Shown: in pieces, positions 1-7,030 of the stretch
Layout of the letters: every line of letters starts with the position of its first letter
Numbering within the stretch: the stretch's first letter is position 1
NCBI GenBank assembly: GCA_026992695.1
Contig: JALWYP010000155.1
Span: 1-7,030 of the forward strand
Length of the DNA stretch: 7,030 nucleotides
From: Flavobacteriaceae bacterium
GTDB lineage: Bacteria > Bacteroidota > Bacteroidia > Flavobacteriales > Flavobacteriaceae
Direction of reading: 5' to 3'
Notes under the pieces: generated by a model
Seen by the model: only the letters and a program-made list of their open reading frames with translations
Told to the model about the DNA's origin: nothing
Databases searched by the model: none
Position numbers and translations under genes: made by a program

Positions 1-1
1 G

Positions 2-2791
2 GTTCATAACTTAAAAGATATAGACATATCGATTCCCAGAGAACAATTAGTTGTTATTACCGGTCTTTCGGGAAGTGGAAAATCATCGCTTGCTTTCGAT
101 ACAATTTATGCCGAAGGACAACGCCGCTACATTGAAACTTTTTCTGCCTATGCCAGACAATTTCTAGGAAGTTTAGAACGTCCCGATGTAGATAAAATTG
201 AAGGTCTCTCGCCCGTTATTGCAATCGAGCAAAAAACAACCGGAAAAAATCCACGCTCTACCGTTGGTACCATTACCGAAATTTACGACTTCCTTCGTTT
301 GCTTTTTGCGCGTGCTGCTAATGCTTACAGCTATAATACCGGCGAAAAAATGGTACATTATACCGACGAAAAAATACAAGAACTTATTCTCAAAGATTAT
401 AACAATAAGAAAGTAAGTATCCTGGCTCCCGTTGTTCGCTCCCGAAAAGGACATTACCGCGAACTCTTTGAGCAAATTGCAAAGCAAGGATTTTTAAAAG
501 TACGTATTGATGGTGAAATAAGGGACATAATAAAAGGAATGAAGATAGACCGTTATAAAACTCACGATATCGAGATTGTGATAGATAGAATGGTCGTTTC
601 AGAGCAAAGCAAATCCCACAACAGACTAGCCGAAACCATTATTACAGCTATGTATCACGGCAACGATGTATTAATGGTTTTAAATAACGAAACCAACGAG
701 GCACGCTATTTTAGCAGGGCTTTAATGTGTCCGTCAAGCGGAATTTCCTACCCCAAACCCGAACCAAATAATTTTTCATTTAACTCTCCCAAAGGAATGT
801 GTCCTAAATGTAAAGGACTGGGCGAATTATATGAGGTAAATTTAGATAAAGTAATTCCTAACAAACTGCTTTCAATTAATCAAGGTGCTATTTCACCATT
901 GGGCAAAAAAAAGCAAAGTTGGATGTTTAAACAATTAGAAATTATTGCGCAACGATACAACTTTAAACTCAGTGATGCTTTTGAAAAAATTCCTAAAAAG
1001 GCAGTTGATGTTATTTTATACGGAGCAAATGAAAAATTTGAAGTTACTTCTAAAACACTTGGTATTACTCGAAGTTATAAAATAGATTTTGAAGGCATTG
1101 TAACCTTTTTAAACAATACATTTCAAGAAAATAGCTCAAAATCCTTACAGCGTTGGGCAAAAGAGTATATGGATAAAATTTCGTGCACTTCTTGTGAAGG
1201 AACCCGACTAAAAAAAGAATCGCTTTATTTTAAAATCAATAATAAAAATATAGCCGAATTGGCTTCAATGGATATTGAAGAGTTATCGCTCTGGTTTAAA
1301 AAATTACCTAAAAAATTATCAAAAAAGCAAAATACCATTGCCTCCGAAATTATCAAAGAAGTCTCTACCCGACTTCAATTTTTACTCGATGTAGGGCTTA
1401 ATTATCTCTCATTAAACCGTAGTGCTAAAACACTTTCGGGAGGCGAATCGCAACGCATTAGGCTTGCCACCCAAATAGGTTCGCAATTGGTAGGTGTGCT
1501 GTATATTTTAGACGAACCCAGTATTGGATTACACCAACGAGATAATGAACGGTTAATTGAATCGCTTGTAAAACTAAAAAAATTGGGTAACTCCATTATT
1601 GTGGTAGAACACGATAAAGACATGATTGAAAAAGCCGATTATGTTATAGACATAGGTCCCGGAGCAGGAAAAAACGGAGGTGAAATCGTATCGAAAGGAA
1701 CACCGAAAGAAATAAAAAAACAACCTACACTCACCGCGAAATACCTAACCGGAAAAAAAGAAATAAAAATCCCCGATAATCGCAGAAGCGGAAACGGAAA
1801 AACACTAACGTTGCAAGGAGCAACCGGGCATAATTTAAAAAATGTAACCGTTTCTTTCCCGTTAGGAACCATGATTGGTGTAACCGGAGTTTCCGGAAGC
1901 GGAAAATCATCGCTTATAAACGAAACCTTATATCCTATTTTAAATACGCATTTTTTTAGAGCTGTTAAAAAACCGCTTCCCTACAAAGCAATTAAAGGGT
2001 TAAAAAACATCGACAAAGTAATCGATATTAACCAAGCACCTATTGGTCGCACACCAAGATCAAATCCGGCTACCTATACCGGTGTTTTTTCAGAAATAAG
2101 AAACTTGTTTGCAAAAACTCCCGAAGCTGCCATTCGCGGTTACAAACCGGGCAGATTTAGTTTTAATGTTACAGGTGGAAGGTGTGAAACTTGCAAAGGT
2201 GGCGGACTTAGAGTTATAGAAATGAATTTTCTTCCCGATGTATTTGTTGAGTGCGAAACCTGCCAAGGAAAACGCTTTAACAGAGAAACCCTCGAAATTA
2301 AATACAAAGGAAAATCTATTTTTGATGTTTTGGAAATGACCATAAACGAAGCCTGCGATTTTTTTGAGCATATTCCTAAAATTTATCGAAAACTTAAAAC
2401 CATTAAAGATGTAGGTCTCGGCTACATAACACTCGGACAACAATCTACCACACTCTCGGGAGGAGAAGCACAACGTATAAAATTAGCAACCGAACTTTCT
2501 AAAAGAGACACAGGAAACACTTTTTATATTTTAGACGAACCCACCACAGGATTGCATTTTGAAGACATAAGAATTTTATTAAAAGTACTTCAAAAATTGG
2601 TTAACAAAGGAAACACCGTGCTTATCATTGAGCATAATCTTGACGTAATTAAAACCGTAGATTATATTATTGACATTGGACCCGAAGGTGGTAAAAAAGG
2701 AGGTAAAATACTTGCCAAAGGCACACCGGAAGAAATAATAAATAACAAAAAAAGCTACACGGCAAAATTTCTTAAAAAAGAACTATCTTAG
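2..2791 (+). CDS. uvrA: UvrABC excinuclease subunit A, 5' end missing
   Basis: UvrA is the cytoplasmic ABC-type ATPase that dimerises, scans DNA for bulky lesions and loads UvrB in nucleotide excision repair. The visible 929 residues start at the conserved VHNLK segment, so about 11 residues and the start codon lie left of the window. Numbering from base 2, I see: Walker A GLSGSGKS at 21-28; a first zinc-binding pair of CxxC motifs at 267/270 and 395/398, flanking the insertion region; ABC signature LSGGESQ at 478; Walker B ILDEP with Asp504; a second Walker A GVSGSGKS at 629; the [13 protein letters not shown] motif near 682; a zinc finger C728-x2-C731-x19-C751-x2-C754; and a second LSGGEAQ and [10 protein letters not shown] near the end. 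Order, spacing and length match the roughly 940-residue E. coli protein. No frameshift is seen. The gene ends in tandem stops (TAG TAG, 2789-2794). Identity is certain; whether the genome has further UvrA paralogues cannot be seen. Confidence 0.98.
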   Translation, partial: VHNLKDIDISIPREQLVVITGLSGSGKSSLAFDTIYAEGQRRYIETFSAYARQFLGSLERPDVDKIEGLSPVIAIEQKTTGKNPRSTVGTITEIYDFLRLLFARAANAYSYNTGEKMVHYTDEKIQELILKDYNNKKVSILAPVVRSRKGHYRELFEQIAKQGFLKVRIDGEIRDIIKGMKIDRYKTHDIEIVIDRMVVSEQSKSHNRLAETIITAMYHGNDVLMVLNNETNEARYFSRALMCPSSGISYPKPEPNNFSFNSPKGMCPKCKGLGELYEVNLDKVIPNKLLSINQGAISPLGKKKQSWMFKQLEIIAQRYNFKLSDAFEKIPKKAVDVILYGANEKFEVTSKTLGITRSYKIDFEGIVTFLNNTFQENSSKSLQRWAKEYMDKISCTSCEGTRLKKESLYFKINNKNIAELASMDIEELSLWFKKLPKKLSKKQNTIASEIIKEVSTRLQFLLDVGLNYLSLNRSAKTLSGGESQRIRLATQIGSQLVGVLYILDEPSIGLHQRDNERLIESLVKLKKLGNSIIVVEHDKDMIEKADYVIDIGPGAGKNGGEIVSKGTPKEIKKQPTLTAKYLTGKKEIKIPDNRRSGNGKTLTLQGATGHNLKNVTVSFPLGTMIGVTGVSGSGKSSLINETLYPILNTHFFRAVKKPLPYKAIKGLKNIDKVIDINQAPIGRTPRSNPATYTGVFSEIRNLFAKTPEAAIRGYKPGRFSFNVTGGRCETCKGGGLRVIEMNFLPDVFVECETCQGKRFNRETLEIKYKGKSIFDVLEMTINEACDFFEHIPKIYRKLKTIKDVGLGYITLGQQSTTLSGGEAQRIKLATELSKRDTGNTFYILDEPTTGLHFEDIRILLKVLQKLVNKGNTVLIIEHNLDVIKTVDYIIDIGPEGGKKGGKILAKGTPEEIINNKKSYTAKFLKKELS

Positions 2792-2824
2792 TAGGCTTTT
2801 TAAAAAACACAATTTTAACCTTTT
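2792..2824 (+). other. uvrA-LOG junction without Shine-Dalgarno
   Basis: This 33-base gap opens with a second in-frame TAG directly after the uvrA stop and is otherwise A/T-rich. It has no purine-rich Shine-Dalgarno sequence before the ATG at 2825, as is common in Bacteroidota, where A/T-rich leaders are used instead. I found no match to the Bacteroidota -7 consensus (TAnnTTTG), so read-through from uvrA is the simplest source of transcription. Confidence 0.5.
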
Positions 2825-3514
2825 ATGAGAAACGAAACAAAACCAAAAAATTGGAATGAAGTAAAAACAAACGACTCCTGGGCAATCTTTAAGATTATGG
2901 GAGAGTTTGTAAACGGATACGAAAAATTAAGCCGAATTGGACCCTGTGTATCCATCTTTGGATCTGCTCGTACAAAACCCGATCATCCTTATTATAAATT
3001 AGCCGAACGTATTGCAAAAAAAATAACCGAAAACGGTTACGGAGTCATTACCGGAGGTGGTCCCGGTATTATGGAAGCAGGTAACAAAGGAGCGCATCTT
3101 GCCGGAGGAACCTCAGTTGGATTAAATATTACGCTACCCTTTGAACAACACGATAATCCCTATATAGATAGCGACAAAAGTATTGATTTTGATTACTTTT
3201 TTGTTCGAAAAGTAATGTTTGTAAAATACTCTCAAGGATTTGTAGTAATGCCGGGAGGATTTGGCACATTAGACGAATTTTTTGAAGCTTTAACCTTAAT
3301 TCAAACCCATAAAATTGAAAAATTCCCCATTATTTTAGTCGGCACCGAATTTTGGAAAGGCTTATTAGATTGGATTAAAAACACCCTACTGGAAAAAGCG
3401 AATAACATAAGTCCCGGCGACTTAAATTTGTTGCATCTTGTAGATACAGAAGATGAAGTCCTGGAAGTACTTAATGAATTTTATGGAAAATACAACTTAA
3501 GCCCCAATTTTTAA
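2825..3514 (+). CDS. LOG/TIGR00730 family nucleotide phosphoribohydrolase
   Basis: This is a 229-residue cytoplasmic Rossmann-fold protein of the LOG (lonely guy) family, long mislabelled as lysine decarboxylase. Characterised relatives cleave the N-glycosidic bond of nucleoside 5'-monophosphates, such as AMP or cytokinin riboside monophosphates, to free base plus ribose 5-phosphate. Seen here: a strand and nucleotide loop CVSIFGSART at 41-50, the glycine-rich GVITGGGPGIMEAGNKGAH at 73-91, an FVRK segment with the expected catalytic Arg128, and the family hallmark PGGFGTLDE at 143-151 with Glu151. About 40 residues precede the Rossmann core, longer than in minimal LOG proteins of about 190 residues, and are rich in Trp and Phe. 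The ATG at 2825 is the natural start because the N-terminal segment MRNETKPKNWNE fits relatives I know from flavobacteria. The next start is 19 bases past its stop, so it probably belongs to an operon with its neighbours. Family assignment is firm; the natural substrate is not known from sequence. Confidence 0.95.
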   Translation: MRNETKPKNWNEVKTNDSWAIFKIMGEFVNGYEKLSRIGPCVSIFGSARTKPDHPYYKLAERIAKKITENGYGVITGGGPGIMEAGNKGAHLAGGTSVGLNITLPFEQHDNPYIDSDKSIDFDYFFVRKVMFVKYSQGFVVMPGGFGTLDEFFEALTLIQTHKIEKFPIILVGTEFWKGLLDWIKNTLLEKANNISPGDLNLLHLVDTEDEVLEVLNEFYGKYNLSPNF

Positions 3515-3533
3515 TACTTATAACTCCGAAAAA

Positions 3534-4766
3534 ATGAAAATTAAACTTATTAGTTTGTTGCTAGTCTTATTTGGTAATTTGGCAGTAGCACAAGAAATCA
3601 TTAATGTTATGTTTTATAATTTGTTAGAATTTCCTATCAGTTCTCCGGGTGGAAGAGATGTTATTCTAAAAAATATTTTAAATGAATTTGATCCTGACAT
3701 TTTTATGGTTTGCGAATTGCAAAATGAAACCGGTGCAAATATGATTTTAAACACATCTCTCAACGATGAAGGTATTGATTTTGAAAAAGCCGATTTTGTG
3801 TTAAACCAGTCCAGCACATCTAACCTACAACAACTCATTTTTTACAGAAGCAGTATGTTTTCGTTAGAAAGTCAAGAAATAATCACCACACCGGTTAGAG
3901 ACATAAACAAATATGTGTTAAAACTCAATACCACCGATCAACAAACAGATCCTGTTTATCTGTATGCTTATGTTACGCATTTAAAATCAAGTCAAGGAAC
4001 CGATAATCAAAACCTTCGATTGGCAATGGTAAACGAGTTTACCAGCGATTTGGCTGCCATTCCAGCCAATAGTTATGTGTTATTTGCAGGCGATTTTAAC
4101 CTCTACACTTCCTCCGAACCCGCTTATCAAGAATTATTAGACAATACCAATGCCATTATCATGAAAGATCCTATTAACACACCCGGATCTTGGCATAACA
4201 ACGATACGTTTCAAGCCATACATACCCAAAGTACACGCATAAATGCCGGAGCTGCAGGTGCCGGTGGCGGACTAGACGATAGGTTTGATTTTATTACCAT
4301 TTCCGAAAACCTGGAGACCAGCAATACTTTGCATTATGTTACAGACACCTACAAAGCCTTTGGAAATAATGGTAATTGCTACAATAACGATATTAGTAGC
4401 ACCGATTGTGTAGGTGATTTTTCACAAACCCTTCGTAACAGCTTATACAGCATGAGCGATCATTTACCCGTAGCAATGCAGTTGGAAACCAATAAAGAAT
4501 TTGTTTTGGGAAATCCGGATTTTACAACAGAAGAAACTATTTTTATTTCAAAAAATCCGGTTGGAGAAACATTGCAAATCACCTCTTCTCAAGTAGGGTT
4601 AAATACACTTAAATTGTTCAATTCATTAGGGCAACTCGTAAAAAAAGTAAACCTTCCTAATAATATAAAAACAATACAAGTAGATGTTTCAGGTTTTAGT
4701 CAAGGTTTGTATTATGTTACAACCAATATTTTGGGAAGTACACCGTTAAAATTTATTAAAAAATAA
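3534..4766 (+). CDS. Secreted DNase I-like hydrolase with T9SS sorting domain
   Basis: This 410-residue exported protein belongs to the endonuclease/exonuclease/phosphatase (EEP) superfamily of Mg2+-dependent phosphodiesterases. Residues 1-19 form a signal peptide with a Lys-containing start, a Leu-rich core and an AVA|Q cleavage site after Ala19. The EEP core spans about 22-318 and keeps all expected motifs: YNL with Asn29, CELQNE with metal-binding Glu61, THLKSS with His149, GDFN with Asp187 and Asn189, DRFDFI near 249-254, and the terminal SDH with Asp309 and catalytic His310. Cys281 and Cys292 could form a disulfide after export. A T9SS type A sorting domain follows from about 337. The product should therefore cross the inner membrane by Sec and the outer membrane by T9SS, then be released or anchored at the surface, where it could degrade external DNA or another phosphodiester. 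The ATG at 3534 immediately precedes the signal peptide and no Shine-Dalgarno is present. The substrate (DNA, RNA or a phospholipid head group) is inferred only from the superfamily. Confidence 0.92.
   Translation: MKIKLISLLLVLFGNLAVAQEIINVMFYNLLEFPISSPGGRDVILKNILNEFDPDIFMVCELQNETGANMILNTSLNDEGIDFEKADFVLNQSSTSNLQQLIFYRSSMFSLESQEIITTPVRDINKYVLKLNTTDQQTDPVYLYAYVTHLKSSQGTDNQNLRLAMVNEFTSDLAAIPANSYVLFAGDFNLYTSSEPAYQELLDNTNAIIMKDPINTPGSWHNNDTFQAIHTQSTRINAGAAGAGGGLDDRFDFITISENLETSNTLHYVTDTYKAFGNNGNCYNNDISSTDCVGDFSQTLRNSLYSMSDHLPVAMQLETNKEFVLGNPDFTTEETIFISKNPVGETLQITSSQVGLNTLKLFNSLGQLVKKVNLPNNIKTIQVDVSGFSQGLYYVTTNILGSTPLKFIKK
4542..4763 (+). other. Type IX secretion C-terminal sorting domain
   Basis: Residues 337-410 of the nuclease form a T9SS type A domain (TIGR04183-like). 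They open with SKNPVGETLQI, continue with a LKLFNSLGQLVKK strand pair, then a VDVSGFSQGLYYV segment, and finish in the basic tail KFIKK. This beta-sandwich guides export through the T9SS pore and is normally cleaved off. It implies that the organism has a Por/Gld-type secretion machinery, which is restricted to Bacteroidota. Confidence 0.92.
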
Positions 4767-4825
4767 TATTTCTGAAAACTGCTAGTTACATCATATTATT
4801 TCTTTTTGGTATTCAGTTGCAGGCA
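4763..4825 (+). other. Signal peptide lacking a standard start codon
   Basis: In the frame of the downstream M1-like protein, the last stop is TAA at 4757-4759. After it come only AAA, ATA, ATA, TTT and CTG before the signal-peptide codons. Reading CTG at 4772 as the start gives a short Lys-containing head, a hydrophobic core YIILFLFGI and a plausible cleavage LQA|QH after residue 18. ATG AAA ACT would be a typical flavobacterial beginning, so CTG may be a mutated ATG, a rare CTG start or a base error. The TTG at 4817 lies inside the signal peptide just before the cleavage site and would delete its hydrophobic core. Confidence 0.75.
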
Positions 4826-5356
4826 CAGCACACTATTACTATTGATGCGAAGCTAATTCCCGAAAAACAATTGCTTAACATTACTCAAGAAATTAAATTT
4901 GTTAACGCTTCAAATAAAATAGTAAACGAAATTTATCTTAACGATTGGGCAAATAGTTTTTCGAGTAAAACAACTCCGTTAGCAAAACGATTTGCCGAAA
5001 ATTACGATAGTGCTTTTCATTTTGAAAAAGAAAAAGAAAGAGGAAAAACTACCATTCTCAACATTTCAAATACCAATTCAAAAGTACTTTCATGGCAACG
5101 AGAAGAAGCAGACATTATTAAAGTAACACTTGATAAACCACTACTTCCTTCTCAAAACTACACACTAAAATTAATGTACAGTGTAAAATTGCCAAAAGAC
5201 AAGTACACTCGGTATGGGGTAACCAAAAATAACGAGTATAAATTGCGATATTGGTATATTTCACCAGCTGTTTTTGATGGAACTTGGCACACATTCAGCA
5301 ATAAAAACACCGAAGATTTTTACCTCTCTCCTTCTACTTTTATCGTTTCAGTAACC

Positions 5357-5364
5357 ATTCTGAA
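5357..5364 (+). other. Frameshift site, one base missing
   Basis: Up to ATT at 5357-5359 the protein reads in the frame of base 4772, and from GAA at 5362 the sense reading is one frame back. The two bases CT at 5360-5361 are what is left of one codon. Restoring CCT gives VSVTIPEEYSVISDLDI, which matches the strand-proline-tyrosine-strand pattern of M1 N-terminal domains. Unrepaired, translation adds about nine unrelated residues and stops at 5387-5389. The shift could lie slightly upstream, within about 5318-5361, but this position gives the best protein. Confidence 0.8.
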
Positions 5365-6552
5365 GAATATAGTGTTATTTCCGATTTAGATATCGCTTCA
5401 GAAGAAAAAAACAATACTTCAAAAACCATAAAACTTTATGGAGAAAAACGTAACAAAGCATTGTTATATTTGCTTAAAAAACCCACGTTTGAAACCATAG
5501 AAACCGACAAAGTAACCGTTGTAACCAATTACAAAGACAATAAAATAACCCCCACAATTAAGGCTTTGGCTGTAGATAGGATCGTTCATTTTTTAAACGA
5601 TAAACTAGGTGATTATCCGTTTAAAAAAATACTAGCCACTAACGAAGCATATAAAAACAGTCCTGTGTACGGACTTAATCAGTTACCCGATTTTATTAGT
5701 CCGTTTCCGGATGGTTTTGAATATAATTTGGCACAACTTAAAACCATTTCAAGAGCTTATTTAGAAAACACACTGCAACTAAATTTACGAAAAGAAGGTT
5801 GGTTAATAGGAGCTTTACAAATCTATCTTATGATGGAGTATGTAGACACTTATTATCCAAATATAAAATTGTTAGGAAATGTGAGTAATCTATGGGTGAT
5901 TAATTGGTCGCATGCTTCAGAGTTGTCATTTAACGACCAATATGCTTTTTTATGTTTAAACATGACACGCAACAATCTACACCAAGCTCTTACTACACCG
6001 CGCGACTCATTGTTAAAATTTAATAAAAATATTGCCAACGATTACTACGGAGGAATTGGACTTAGGTATTTAGCAGATTATGCCGAAAAAAAAACTGTAG
6101 ATAAAAGTATTAAAGATTTTTATACCCAATTTAAACTAAAACCAACTTCCACAAACGATTTTAAAAAAATTCTGGCAAAAAATGCTCCCGCATCAATTGA
6201 TTGGTTTTTTGATAGCTACATAAAATCTAGAAATACAATCGATTTTAAAATTAAAAAAGTAAAAAAAGAAGGCGATTCTTTAAAAGTTGAAGTGTTTTGC
6301 AAACGTAAAAACAAAACACCGGTATCGGTGTACGGATTAAATAAAAAACAAATTGTTTTTAAAAAATGGATTACTCCCATAGATAGCACTTCTACTATTA
6401 CCGTACCTGCAAAAGGAATTACCAAATTAGCCTTAAATTATGAAGGTATCATCCCCGAAATTAACCGAAGAAACAATTTTAAAAACCTCAAAGGAATTTT
6501 CAACAAACCGCCTCAAATAAGATTGTTTAAAGATATTGAAGACCCCAAATAC

Positions 6553-7030
6553 AACCAATTGTTTATGATGCCAGTTTATAGGTACAATCTCTACGACGGG
6601 TTAACATTGGGAGCCAAATTTTACAACAAAACCTTTCTTAGAAAACCCATTCATTATAAAATTTCTCCACATTACGGATTGCGTTCTAAAACGTTAGTAG
6701 GTGCTGCTTCATTTGTCTATTCTCAAAACATTGAAAAAGGTGCCTTATATAAAATAAATTATGGTCTTTCCGGAAAATATTTTTCGTATGACAAAGATTT
6801 ATTCTATAAAAGATTTAGTCCTTACATTACATTCGCTTTTAGAAATACAGATTTACGAAATAATGAAAAACGTTATCTAAACATTAGCTACGTAAGCGTA
6901 AATCGAGATAAAAACCCCCTACTCACAAATCAGGAGCCCAATTATAACGTTTTTAATATTCAGTATGTTTACAGAAATCCCAATTTAATAAATTACTTTA
7001 AAAACAGTTTTGATTTTCAGATTTCCAAAA
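6553..7030 (+). other. Probable outer-membrane beta-barrel region of the M1-like protein
   Basis: Reconstructed residues from about 595 onward change character. They show alternating polar and hydrophobic or aromatic strands such as LFMMPVYRYNLYDGLTLGAK, YKISPHYGLRS, TLVGAASFVYSQ, YKINYGLSGKYFS and FSPYITFAFR, separated by short polar turns. This is the pattern of a transmembrane beta-barrel and would place the protein in the outer membrane with the M1-like part in the periplasm. At least six to eight strands are visible before the window ends, so the barrel size and C-terminus cannot be seen. Confidence 0.55.

Larger units (their letters stand above)
4772..7030 (+). pseudogene. M1 aminopeptidase-like protein, zinc site lost; frameshifted
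   Basis: As written this gene is split: one part runs from 4772 to a stop at 5387-5389, and the rest continues in another frame from about 5362 to the window end without a stop. Adding one base near 5360 joins them into at least 753 residues. In that reconstruction: a signal peptide at 1-18; an M1-type N-terminal beta domain at about 20-220, with the strand-Pro-Glu-Glu-Tyr-strand pattern at the repair point; a catalytic-fold domain at about 230-490 with YGLNQLPDF at 300 where M1 enzymes have G(G/A)MEN; a beta-sandwich; and a probable outer-membrane barrel from about 595. The M1 zinc motif HExxH-X18-E is replaced by K324-TIS-R328-X18-G347. Tyr425 in the YYGG segment sits where the M1 proton donor does. 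It should be exported, but not act as a zinc peptidase. Its role is unknown. From memory, similar inactive M1-like genes follow uvrA-LOG in flavobacteria; this needs a search. The disruption could be real decay or a sequence error. Confidence 0.8.

Noticed and set aside
173..487. Reverse-strand frame of 104 codons over the start of uvrA
   Set aside because: The plus-strand uvrA reading is unbroken and conserved across this span. The reverse frame is an AT-rich shadow without recognisable features.
1402..2473. Several reverse-strand open frames of 67-127 codons within uvrA
   Set aside because: They lie fully inside a strongly conserved uvrA coding sequence, show no recognisable domains and look like complementary-strand shadows.
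2795..2809. TTTTT-AAAAAA palindrome after uvrA as a terminator
   Set aside because: It has no GC stem and no proper loop, and the next gene starts 15-20 bases later. It is expected by chance in AT-rich DNA.
4817..5389. A free-standing 190-residue gene starting at TTG 4817
   Set aside because: The TTG lies inside a clear signal peptide, the protein matches only the N-terminal domain of an M1-like protein, and the rest follows at once in another frame. It is the front piece of a broken gene.
5318..5389. Programmed -1 ribosomal frameshifting in the M1-like gene
   Set aside because: No in-frame X XXY YYZ slippery heptamer lies at the switch, no obvious downstream hairpin is seen, and the best junction requires a missing base to restore a proline codon.
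5853..6425. Small reverse-strand frames (61 and 69 codons) near the right end
   Set aside because: They overlap the continuous plus-strand frame of the M1-like protein, which has recognisable family landmarks there.
1..7030. Defence system, mobile element or CRISPR array
   Set aside because: I saw no transposase, integrase, direct-repeat array or known defence domain. The nuclease has a signal peptide and T9SS signal, so it acts outside the cell and not on invading DNA in the cytoplasm.

Overview
The window looks like chromosomal DNA from a member of the Bacteroidota, most likely a flavobacterium. It is AT-rich, and none of its gene starts has a Shine-Dalgarno sequence. It encodes a secreted protein with a type IX secretion (T9SS) sorting domain. 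Its UvrA and LOG proteins have the sequence character I know from Flavobacteriia. All genes lie on the plus strand with gaps of 33, 19 and about 5 bases, and I saw no promoter or terminator between them, so they could form one transcription unit.

Layout: (1) bases 2-2791, uvrA, the damage-recognition ATPase of nucleotide excision repair, missing only about its first 11 codons to the window edge; (2) bases 2825-3514, a LOG/TIGR00730 Rossmann-fold nucleotide phosphoribohydrolase; (3) bases 3534-4766, a secreted DNase I-like (endonuclease/exonuclease/phosphatase) hydrolase with a signal peptide and a T9SS type A sorting domain; (4) bases 4772-7030, a large secreted protein with the layout of an M1 (gluzincin) aminopeptidase followed by what looks like an outer-membrane beta-barrel, cut off by the right edge.

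The fourth gene is the part worth attention. It is broken as written: there is no ATG, GTG or TTG ahead of its signal peptide (CTG stands where ATG is expected), and one base is missing near 5360. Restoring that base gives a continuous reading frame to the window end. The reconstructed protein also lacks the zinc site: the HExxH-X18-E motif of M1 enzymes is replaced at exactly the same spacing by KTISR-X18-G. The putative proton-donor tyrosine and the surrounding fold remain. It is therefore probably a non-catalytic M1-like protein, and this copy is either a recent pseudogene or carries a sequence error.

The first two genes act in the cytoplasm (DNA repair and nucleotide handling), and the last two encode cell-envelope or secreted products. 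Close packing suggests co-transcription, but nothing in the sequence shows that they share a pathway. I see no mobile element, CRISPR array, RNA gene or phage gene, and no stretch over 300 bases lacks a gene.
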